Part shown: positions 41,686 through 51,020 of the stretch, one piece after another | Numbering within the stretch: the stretch's first letter is position 1 | Layout: the number at the start of each line of letters is the position of its first letter | DNA from: Pseudo-nitzschia pungens | Lineage: Eukaryota; Bacillariophyta; Bacillariophyceae; Bacillariales; Bacillariaceae | Assembly (NCBI GenBank): GCA_037355855.1 | Contig: CM074764.1 | Location: forward strand, 3,844,001 to 3,908,000 | Direction of reading: 5' to 3' | DNA length: 64,000 bases | Translations under genes and position numbers: made by a program | Notes under the pieces: model-generated | Databases searched by the model: none | What the model saw: only the letters and a program-made list of their open reading frames with translations | What the model was told of the DNA's origin: nothing

Positions 41686-44439
41686 GCCACTGGGTTTTCT
41701 TTTCATCCCCATGTTGTCACAGAGCTCTTGGAACTCTGCTTTGAACTCACTTCCACCATCGAATCCGATTTCTTTTGGTCGAGGATATCTTGCTAGCCAG
41801 GTACTATCCAACAATCGTTGAGTTTCTGCTGCATTTGGGGAGTCCTTCAGGTGAGCCAGTTCAAACCATCCGGTCACTGGGTCCACCATGGTTAGGACAT
41901 GGATGTGGTAGTCTTTACCATTTTTGTTGTGGACAGTTGCAGGTCCCCAGAGGTCCACATTGACCCTCTGCCATTTGGTGACCTCCACTGCTTTCTCCGG
42001 TAGTAGTCCATACTTCTTCCGGCCACTCTTTTTGAACATCTGGCACGTGTGGCAGTGTTTACAGAGGTCCTGGACGTCCTTCCTCAGGCCTCTCCAGGTG
42101 AACACCGAGCGTATGCTCTGTTCCATTCTCTTTTCTCCGGGATGGACCAACATGCTGTGGTACCATTCCATGACTCTGTCCTTGAGTTTGTCGGGAATCA
42201 GAATCTTTCCTTCTTTGTGGATTAGGTTGTAACCTTCCACCATTTTGGTGGTTAGTCGATTGTCTTTTTCCAGAACACTCATGATTCCTGTGTCCTTTTG
42301 CTGGTAGAACTGAATCATGTCCGGGGCAAGTGGGAATGCACTATTGCCCTGGAATTCTTCCGGCGCTTCTCCAAGCGGGAATAGGAGTTGCCGGAGGTGC
42401 TCTTCCTCATCCGCGTAGGTGAGGGGCTTATTTGGTGGTAGCCATTCCACCGTATCTGCCGGATCATCCGTAATGTCCAGGCGAGACAGCGCATCTGCTG
42501 CATCGTTGTCTTTGCCAGCCACATGCTTGACTACCGGGTGGAACTCCTCCATGAGGAGTCTCCACCGGACCATTCTCTGCGTCGGCATCTGCTGATACAG
42601 TAGGTTTAGGTGGTCTGTGTGGATAATCACCTCTTGTCCTCGTAGGATTCCTTCAAATGCTTTGAGCCCTTCCACTATTCCGAGGAGTTCCTTCTCTCCT
42701 ACAGTGTAGTTGAGCTGTGCTGAATTCAGTTTCCTCGTATAGAAACCAAGTGGTTTCCCATCTTGGCACACAGTGGCTCCCAGTTGGCGATCACTGGCGT
42801 CTGAGTAGAGCTGAAATGGTTTTGTAAAGTCTGGGAATGCGAGTTTTGCCTCATCTGCGAGCATCCTTTTCGCCTCCATGAAAGCTTTCTGCTCTGCTGG
42901 ACCCCAATACCAGTTCATTTTGCCCTTTTTCCCTGCTAGTTTGTTCAAGGGGGCTAGGATGTGGGAGCGGCGCTTCCACATGTCCCGGTAGAAATTTACC
43001 ATTCCAAGAAACATCTTGAGTTGCTTGGTATTCTTGGGGGCCTCCAGGCGCTTCATCGCCTCCAGTTTCTTTGGCTGGGGCTGAATGCCCTCTGTTGTTA
43101 ATAGAAATCCTAGGTATTCCACTTCTTTTTGCATGAAGAAGGATTTTCTGAGGTTGGCTCGAAAGCCGGCGTCATCCAGTCTTTGTAGGACTGTATCGAT
43201 TTTGTCGAGGTGATCCTGTTCAGATTCCCCTTCTCTCTGGATGATTAGGATATCATCAATATAGACAAGGACGTAGTCCAGATCGCCGAGGAGGTTCATC
43301 ATTACTGACTGGAAGATATCCGGTGCGCAGGCAATCCCCATTGCCAGTCTCTTGTAGGCATACTTTCCCCACGGCAGAATGGTGGAGCAGATCTTCTGGC
43401 TCTCCTTGCAGATGGGAATGGTGTAATATCCTTGGGACAAGTCCAGCGCCGTGGCTGACTTGAACTTCTGGAGCCTTTGGATTGTTTCCCCTATTCGTGG
43501 TAGTGGAAATGGTTTTCGTTGGATGGCTGCGTTCATCTTCCGAAAGTCGGTTAGCACGCGAATGTCCCCTGTCTTTTTGGGTTGACAGAAGGTAGGGGAT
43601 GCCCATGGTGAGTCATCATCATGGGGGAGTTTTTCCAGGACTCCAATATCACAGAGCCTGGTGATCTCTTTCCGGAGTGCTTGTTCAAAGGCATGGGGCA
43701 CAGAATAGTACCTCTGCCGGACCGGTTTGACCCCTGGTTGGAGTTCAATGGACACCGGTTTTATATTTTTGAGCAGACCCAATCCTCCGCCAAAGAGGGT
43801 TGGGAATTTCTTCAGTGTTTTCTTCAGGGCTTCCTTGGACGCGTCTGTAATCTCCAGGTCATTGACCATAGCATCTATATCGACTTTGGAGTAATCGGCG
43901 TCCAGGATTTTGGCTTGCCTTTCTTCCTCCTGTTGGAGGATTGGACTCTGTGTGTTGGCAAAAAATACTGCCTCACATTTGTCCGGGTCAGAGAGCTCCC
44001 CCATCCCTTTCATGGGGATGGAGTCGCCCTGCCATTCAATTGTCCGGGAACTGTATTTTATATCCAGTCCCAATTGTGCCATCATGTCGGATCCTATGAT
44101 CATGTCGTAGGGCACCTCCTCATGGTGATTGTATTCATCCACTTGGAAGGTCCATTTGATGGTTTTGGAGTTTAAAAACTCTATCAACCTCAGTCCCACT
44201 GAAGCCGCAGACTTGGTTCGGAACTTGCCCCCATAGGTATTATAGGTGACAGATCTGTGGTCTCGGTTCGTTAGTTGCCTTCGGTCGACAAAGTGCCTTA
44301 GTATGATGGATTTGGAGCACCCGGAGTCGAGTAGGCCCCGGAGCATCCTCCCCCTTCCCTTGTGGTCCAATACCTCCACACAGACGTCTGCGAATCGGTT
44401 GATTACGCGCGGTCCGGTGTGGATGGTATCAGAAGCCAT

Positions 44440-45840
44440 TCAGTTGTGGGATCCTTTCTTTTTAAAGGTCTTTCTGTACTTCCTTCTGTACTCTTTGAGT
44501 TCCCGTTCGGAGATGTCGATCTCGTCATCGGAGACTTCGTGGTCCGCTTGGGCCGTGGCCAGTACATAGGAGTACTCGTGGTTCGATAGGTTCCTTCCCC
44601 AGTGGGGTTTGGAATGTTGCTCATTGTCTGAGTCTTCCTTTGCCACAAAATGCTCCTTGAGCATGTTGATGGTTTCCCGGTTGAATTTCCCCTTCTTGGA
44701 GGGTCCTCCGGTTAGTTTCCAGCATTTGCCGGCGTGGACCTTGCCACAGGTTTTGCACAATTGCTTGTTGCTGCTGTTGTCCATAGGGCGCTTCTTTTTG
44801 CCAGGAGACTTCGCGTTTCCTCCCCCAGATGCGGCCTTGGGGTTCTTCGTGGGGCCACCGGTTTGTTTCTCGAGGTCCGCGATGCGTTTGCGGAGTTCAT
44901 CCTCGTTCCGGATGGTGATTTCCAAGTTTTCGAGCTTGTCGATGGTGGTGTTAAAGGGGTGGGTGTAGACGTCCCAACTAATGTGCTCCAGTTTCTCGCG
45001 TTGGGAGTGGGTCATGTTGGCATCTAGGATTTCCTTCATGTCCTCTTCCGAGTAACTGGATGGTGCAGTGCCGTTTGCAGCGCCACTCTCCCAGAGGCAA
45101 TCGGGTAGATAGCTCTGTAGCTCGGCCATACGGTTTGCCCATGAGCGAATACCGTGTTTCATGTCGATTTTCGTGTTCCGGATGAATCTCCGGAGCAGAA
45201 TGTAGGATCGTTTGCCATTCATGTCATTGCCAAAGATTTTGAGCTTGAGGGTGTGCATACACTCCTCAATGACATCCTTTCTGTACTCCTGGGTTTGGTA
45301 GTACTGGATGAGGGTACTTGGGACCCTTTTCTTTGGGACCGGACCGTCAAGTACGGTGGGTTCCGGTTCTTGTTCGGACGCCGCCGTAGCAGTCGCGTTG
45401 TCGTTCTCGGTTGGGGCGGTGTCCGCCACCGGTTCCTTTGGTTTGTCCGAGGGGGGTTCGGTTGGTTCCCTCAGTGCAATCCTTTGGAGTTTCTGTTGGA
45501 TCAGCTGGTTGCTGTGGACCTTGTGCCCTGGTTCGGCGTAGTAAGTCCGGCCCAGAACCATCTGGACAATAGAGAGTGCCTCGAGGGAGAGGATTCTCTG
45601 GAGGACATCCAGTTTCTGGTCTCCTTGGAGTTTCTCGTTGTTAACAATTTTCTGGTCAAAGTCTCGCTTCCAGATGATGAAGAGTTCCGGTCTTTCAGTG
45701 CCGGTGAGTACCTTCAGATAGTCACTGAAGGCCACTCCCCCTTTCTCGGAGTCTATGCTCATCTTCACAGCGCTGGCATCTTCCGGCCAGTCCTCGCGAG
45801 TGAAGGTAAAGGGTTTCTGTTTGGTTCCTTTAGACGCCAT
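44440..45840 (-). CDS. gag: GypA-3 Gag, 466 aa, divergent N-terminal two thirds
   Basis: Intact from ATG 45840 (MASKGTKQKPF). The region up to about residue 330 differs at many positions from GypA-1/2 Gag, including the central disordered segment (PTEPPSDKPKEP). From KAASGGGNAKSPGKKKRP onward it is nearly identical to them, with the same zinc-knuckle-like motif and tail. TGA 44442-44440 is followed in frame by the pol ATG. The sharp change in similarity suggests recombination or strong diversification of Gag. Confidence 0.9.
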   Translation of the reverse strand: MASKGTKQKPFTFTREDWPEDASAVKMSIDSEKGGVAFSDYLKVLTGTERPELFIIWKRDFDQKIVNNEKLQGDQKLDVLQRILSLEALSIVQMVLGRTYYAEPGHKVHSNQLIQQKLQRIALREPTEPPSDKPKEPVADTAPTENDNATATAASEQEPEPTVLDGPVPKKRVPSTLIQYYQTQEYRKDVIEECMHTLKLKIFGNDMNGKRSYILLRRFIRNTKIDMKHGIRSWANRMAELQSYLPDCLWESGAANGTAPSSYSEEDMKEILDANMTHSQREKLEHISWDVYTHPFNTTIDKLENLEITIRNEDELRKRIADLEKQTGGPTKNPKAASGGGNAKSPGKKKRPMDNSSNKQLCKTCGKVHAGKCWKLTGGPSKKGKFNRETINMLKEHFVAKEDSDNEQHSKPHWGRNLSNHEYSYVLATAQADHEVSDDEIDISERELKEYRRKYRKTFKKKGSHN

Positions 45841-46584
45841 GGTGGGTTAATCGGTTATTTTATTTAATCTAGTTACACTATTCCTGTTATCTTTGCTGCT
45901 TGTGTTGAAACTGAGCAAAAAGTGATTGCTCAGTTCCTCCAGTTTTTCCTGCTGGATTTCCACTGCTCTCGCGATAACTCGTGTTACAACTGATTTTTCC
46001 CCTGGCTTGTCCAGTGGTGGGAGTTGTTTCTCTCTTTGGTTACCGGGAATCCTGTGGTTCCCCGGAGTTGTTTCTCTCTTTATTTTGTGGGATTCGATTC
46101 CCGTGGTTCTCCGGCGTTGCTTCTCTGTTAAGCGGTCACCGGGCCGGTCCCACTTCCCGTTTCCCGTGGGATTAGTGGTGTTTGGGTATTCATTATATAC
46201 CTTTCCGGATATCCGTATATTACGGTTTTGGTTGGCATACGCTTTTCGGTCTGTCCATCCACTCAGAGTTGGTCCAATTAGTCCACTTACTGAATTATGT
46301 GTCACTTTTTTAGTGTGTATTTTCGAATTTTTCGATTATTTCCTGTTGTCGACCATGGTCCTGTTTAGGTACTCAGGTGTCTCTGTTGCTGCTGTTGCTC
46401 CATCTAATGGTGCTGACAGTTGCTGGGGCCGGTCTTCCTGGTGCTGCAGACACTGGATATCCTTCTCCCTGTTTTGCTTCTCTGCGCCTCCATTTTTGGC
46501 AGTCTTTCGGTCTCGTCGGTCCTTTTCGATCGATCAGTCCCTTTCTGCTCATGGTCATCAGCGCTCAGCTTGATTTTAAAATCA
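45841..46584 (-). other. GypA-3 leader (5' UTR)
   Basis: ~744 nt. The palindrome TGATTTTAAAATCA at 46571-46584 abuts the 5' LTR. No gene is seen. Confidence 0.75.
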
Positions 46585-46775
46585 TGCCATACCCCGGGTC
46601 TACTAGTGATTAGAAAGTAGTAGTGATATGCAAATTGTGAGCCCTATTGGTTAGTCTATTTGCTACAGTTCTAAGAGCCCTCCGAATCAGCGATTCTGTC
46701 GGCTCGCTGATTCTTTTATCCTTATCCTTAATCCAGTCCCGAGTGGACTCGTGACTGTATTTTTGGTGCACGGCA
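46585..46775 (-). repeat. GypA-3 5' LTR
   Basis: 191 bp, matching 35120-35310. Confidence 0.92.
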
Positions 46776-47584
46776 GCTAGGTGGAGGAAGTCCCTGCCTA
46801 GTATCAAATCATATTTGCAGTTAGGGGAATGGAAGAGCCTTGCCTCTTGTTGGTCTATGCTGTAGTTGCCAAACTCTTGTAGCTTGAGGTTCTTCATGAT
46901 GATGTATTCCGTAGTATCGAAGCTTCCATTTGCTGTTGTAGTTAGGACTTGGTGCTTGCTTCGAGTTGGTATGGTGCCAAATGGTAGTGCTCGTTTGTTG
47001 ATTAGAGTTCCGGAAGATCCACTGTCGAGTAGTGCGAGTAGTGGTCTTGATTTCGTTGGTATGCCTTGTATGTACTGTACTGTAGTTAAAAGAATAGGAG
47101 CCACGTTGCTCTTATTCGATGCCTGTTCTGCTGGATTTCCAGCAGTCGACAGCAGCTTTAAATAATTTTGCTCCAGCGCACCTCCTTTGGTGTAGTCTTG
47201 GGAGTTTTGGGTATTGCAATAGAGATTTTTTGCTGTACCGGTGGACCAATTTCTTGCCAGGGACAAGGTTGGTCTATTTGTTGCTGCTGTCTTGTTTGGA
47301 TCGATAGTGATCGATGATGCGTCTGTTGTACCCTTGGATCGATTCGTTTGATTTCGATTCGTATCCATTATATTTTTTGTTGCTGCGTTCGCAGGCTTTG
47401 CTGAGCTTTCAACAGGAATACTCCATCCTGTAGGTTCCTTCCCCTCTTTATCTGGGAGATCTCCTCCATGCGTCATCCCAGACAGCAGGGCTGTGCTGGC
47501 ATCCAGGTCCTGGGGAGCCGGAGGCAAGGTGATTGCTGGTTTTGATGAAGCCCGGGGCTTCTTGTTCGGCTTGGAGCCGTGAAG

Positions 47585-48622
47585 TCAGGGGAGCCACACA
47601 AGTTCCCCATCGATACTTCTTTCAGTGCGTCCACCGTGTTCTGAGTGGTATAGATCTCGTGCTGCTTGCATGTGTGCCTGGAAGGACTCGTTGCTTCCGG
47701 ATACGAGTTGAGCTTGGGTATGGAAGGTCTCCGGTTGCTTGGTAGTAGGTCCCTTGTTGTTGTAGTTCTTGGAGAATCGATTCTTTGGACATTCAGACCA
47801 ATCATGATTGTGGCCTGGGATTCTACAAGGGTTCGATTTCTTTTTGTTGTTGTTGTGCCCCTTCTGGTTCCCATGGGAGTTGCGCTTGCGAGAGCTGTTG
47901 TTGTTATTGTTTGAATTGTTCGAGCGCTTCTGTCTGTTATTCTTATTGCTCTTCTTGTTGGCTTGCCTCTCGTGACAGCTCATATAATCCACAATGTGCC
48001 GAACCGTTGTGTCTTCTTGGATTCCACTGTGCATCATGCCATAGCTTTCAATCCATGCAGAGGGAATGAATGGAGGAGGATTGTAAGTTTTTCCACTCGG
48101 GAGAGGGGCGCGCTGCTCCCTTCTAGTTTCATTGTGTATTTCATGAGGATAAGGATTCTCTCTGCGTGTTCCTTGCAGGTGACGGCCGGTGTTTTCCGGC
48201 AGTCCTGGCTTCGAAGGTAGGTGTGCATGATGTCTCTAGCGTCCCTGGCATTGCAGTAGAGCTGAGTGAAGTCAATAAAGGCTTGTTCATATCCTCCAAT
48301 CTCTTCTTGGGAGTATTGGAATTCTTCGGGATCCAGTGGGTCTTTGATCATGTCATTCCACTTGCTCTGGGCGTCTGTAGTGAGGCAGTGTCCGAAGTGG
48401 GTTAGGTAGATACTGATTGGTAGTCGAAGGTAGCTGGCAGCGTTCCTGAAGGACTCTTCCACAAAGAGCAGCTCTTCGAGACCTCCTGTCTCTGTAAACA
48501 GGGGAACCTTCATGCTGTCGGTTTTATCCTCATCGACGTTGTAAAGGGTGAAGAGCTTGGGGCTTGGTCCGATCGAACGAGCTCTTGTAGGTAATAGGGG
48601 GATCCCTGTAGATGCCGGACAT
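47585..48622 (-). pseudogene. gag: GypB gag, frameshifted
   Basis: It starts at ATG 48622 (MSGIYRDPPITYKSSF). Coding similarity moves to a second frame near 48550 (continuing LYNVDEDKTDSMKVPLF). It moves to a third near 48037 (HSGIQEDTTVRHIVDYM), so two indels broke it. The C-terminal part has an Asn/Lys-rich basic stretch and a zinc-knuckle-like CRIPGHNHDWSECP. It ends at TGA 47587-47585, and the pol frame continues in the same register with no new ATG for about 30 codons. Confidence 0.8.
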
Positions 48623-49002
48623 GTTGCTTGTTGGAGATACAGGGTGCCTCTGTTGTTGAGGATAAGGGTTGTTTATTTGATTGTTTTGTTTCAGTACTGA
48701 ATTCTACTGTTTCTACTGTAAAGCACAAACAGTAATTACTGTGTTACGGTCTAGAGTAGAATTTCGGAGTAGTATGAAAATTGTGAATGTTTAGATACTT
48801 TACGGAATATTGTTACGCGAGTTGAATATAAAAATTGAGGTCACGAGCATAGTCATGTTTTGGCATGCTCTTGCCATAAATGTTGATTCATTGTCGGTTT
48901 CCACGATTAGGCATATATCATCTTCTGGGACTCAACCGAAACGTATTCATGATTGGATATATATAATATTCGATTCCCATATGGGATTCAATTAATTATT
49001 GA
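48623..49002. other. GypB leader and junction to the transposase-like gene
   Basis: AT-rich sequence. The first ~200 nt are probably the GypB 5' untranslated region on the minus strand. No clear LTR terminus or primer site was found. The transposase-like frame opens after a stop near 48993. Confidence 0.4.
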
Positions 49003-50434
49003 ATCGTGACTGCTAGCTACGCTAGCCCGTCACAAACAGATGAACCTGGCCGCCGTGTGATGCTGAAGGCAGATAGTAGTGGACCCGGTCAATGGGATCA
49101 ATCATTTTGTGGTATTGCTAAGAGTTGCGGGTTCTATTTCTACCCAGGGCTTCCAAATGGAACTGAGCTAGTCCAAGAGATGGACCAATTATTTGCATTT
49201 GTCAAGTCCGTCATGGAAGAAAACAGGGACAGGATCTGGAGGGCAAGGTTTGTTCAGTTTCAATCAAAGGCCCAGACAACTCACTGGGATCTACCATGGA
49301 TTGCCTTTGGTGGAAAACTTGAGCTCAAAGATGGAGCTACTATTGTTAACTTGTGGGATGCGTTTGCAGAATTGTTTACAGCAACTTGTATTCGTCGAGC
49401 AGCGGAGAAGGTTGGTTATGTTAGTATCCAGTGGTGAAAATGAAGAAGGGAACCCAGAAGATAAGGTTTATACTCAAATTTTGAATGAAATGGAGAGTCG
49501 GAACCACCATGTTGTCGAACAATTGCAAGACAAAGGACACACTTCTGCAACAAAACTGAAACGCAATATCAAGAGGATTCAGCAGCGGAATGAATATTTG
49601 GCATCAAAAGTCACACTTCCAAACACAAGAGCACGGCAAGACAAGATCATGAGATCAAATGACTATGCTGGAGAGTGGTATCAAGCAACCAATGGCGGTG
49701 CTCCCCTGAACTGTGATGATGCAATTATAGTGATCAAGCGGCAAGAACGCCTTGAGAAGAAAAAAGAAAGGTTGCAAAAATTGAAGAAGACACTCAAGGC
49801 AAGAGATACAATTGTGAGAGCTGCAGAGGCAATCGTAAAGGAAAAAGGGAGGGACTATAATCCTAAGGCAAAGATGACCCAAAGGAAGGCAAACTACATT
49901 GCAAACTGGACCATTGCTGATCTGAAGACAATGATAAAATGGAAGGCTCCCAAGCGATCAAACATTCCTACAGATTGTGTCAGTCTCGAGGGTCGTATAT
50001 GGGAAGAAGTGAAGAATTTTGAACCTCCGGCAAGGAAACAATGGTCGGAAAAGAAGGATCAAGCATTGTTGGAGTTTGAAAATAATGGTCAATTTACAAT
50101 TGAAAGAACCTTTATTATGAGAAGGGCAGAGCGATGGAAGAGAGCACTGATTTCAAAACAATTATCAGTTTTGCAACCAGAGAGTGCTCTCAAAGTTATT
50201 GGGACTGCGATCCAAAATCTTCAGAAGCAGGAGCAAGAAGAGCTCTTTGCTACATGGCAAGATTGCAATCTTGATGACGACTACAGTCAGTACCAGCGTG
50301 TCTTGTTGTGGTACTGAATCCGAGTCTGAGACTGAGTCTGTTGTTGCTGATGGAGAGGGAGACAGCAGCGATGAGCACAGCATTGATAGTGATAGCGATG
50401 AGGTCAGCAGCAATAGTGATAGTGATGAGGTCAG

Positions 50435-50804
50435 TAACAACACAGAACAAGGTTGTTAAGTAATAAGAAACAGAAAGTGAGCGCAACAGTACCGCGCGTA
50501 GAAACAGACAGTGAGCGCAACAGTACCGCGCGTAGAAACAGACAGTGAGCGCAACAGTATCGCGCGTAGAAACAGAAAGAAGTCGTGCAACAGTATCGCA
50601 CGCACATACAAAGCGCACCCAGAAGTGCGCAAGATATTGAAGTATCCAAAGAACACAGTTGAAGTATTAACTGAAGAAGATAAAGAATCGAGCAACATAC
50701 AGAGAAACATACAATTATCGAGAGTTATCATGTAAAAGAGAGAAAACACATGATTCGATAGATAGAACAATAAGAGCTCATAATTTCCAGTTATACCACT
50801 TGTC
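50435..50804 (+). repeat. Cop-2 5' LTR
   Basis: 370 bp, three full 34-bp units plus a degenerate one. It ends CACTTGTC at the primer site, where Cop-1 has CACTTGTT. Confidence 0.92.
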
Positions 50805-50818
50805 GATTAACAGTCGCA
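50805..50818 (+). promoter_or_regulatory. Cop-2 primer-binding site, tRNA-Asn anticodon arm type
   Basis: Same 14 nt as in Cop-1. Here the preceding C (50804) extends the match to a canonical anticodon stem by one base. Confidence 0.65.
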
Positions 50819-50983
50819 GATCGCAATAAAATAAAATTACATACTCTACCACACGAATTATTCAACCGACGCGTTATCCGATACTCAACATTTCGAAACA
50901 CGCACGATTGAAAATTCTTTTTATTTTTTAACTGGAACACGATTATACCCTAAAACTAACTACCTACCGGTATATCTTTAAAA

Positions 50984-51017
<34 letters not shown>

Positions 51018-51020
51018 AAC

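Larger units (their letters stand above)
35329..44439 (-). pseudogene. pol: GypA-3 pol, interrupted by GypA-2
   Basis: The 5' part is 44439-41686 and the 3' part 35846-35329. Removing GypA-2 and one GCCAC copy gives an open 1088-codon frame with no other lesion. It shares all domains with GypA-1: protease LLDSGCSKS, RT YIDD, RNase H LYSDASDRQLG, integrase zinc arm, FDGGSEF and GPYKVI. The break falls within KRKPSGAWNPQSN. The start ATG abuts the gag TGA, and the first residues are MASDTIHTG, one residue longer than in GypA-1/2. Confidence 0.92.
35120..46775 (-). mobile_element. GypA-3: Ty3/gypsy element inside GypB, itself hosting GypA-2
   Basis: The LTRs 35120-35310 and 46585-46775 are 191 bp each and look nearly identical. 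The GCTAG duplication lies in GypB protease/RT sequence. GypA-2 is inserted in its integrase region. Without GypA-2 it is about 5.8 kb. Its LTR is distinguishable from the other copies (gagccctattgg; gagtggactcg), so it represents a subfamily. Confidence 0.94.
32667..47584 (-). pseudogene. pol: GypB pol, interrupted by GypA-3, nonsense codon, 3' truncated
   Basis: The protease motif LLALLDSGSSGTL and the YDLILGRDFLHLA motif lie before the break. Joining 46781 to 35119 restores the frame exactly (1039 codons to the first stop). RT contains FTKIDLSMQYYCFEL and the catalytic VYIDD. RNase H has LYTDASDLQLG and TMEKELLA. The integrase zinc arm is present (YHLLLGHCG ... CPDHC), then VDLIGPW. TAA at 32809-32807 interrupts it, but the same frame continues to about 32667 with ENGGEFL, an integrase landmark, before the sequence changes to the duplicated gene fragment. 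Confidence 0.88.
32658..48622 (-). mobile_element. GypB: degenerate Ty3/gypsy element hosting GypA-3 and GypA-2
   Basis: This gypsy family is distinct from GypA. Gag lies at 48622-47585. Pol runs from 47584 to 46776, then resumes at 35119 and continues to 32807. GypA-3 occupies 35120-46775. The integrase core is cut off at 32658, so the 3' LTR is missing. A leader extends to roughly 48830, but no 5' LTR end was identified. Frameshifts and a nonsense codon show it is the oldest element of the nest. Confidence 0.88.

Noticed and set aside
49430..49452. GT...AG phrase that might be a 21-nt intron joining the first two transposase-like frames
   Set aside because: Far too short for splicing. A 1-nt frameshift in a decayed gene is simpler.
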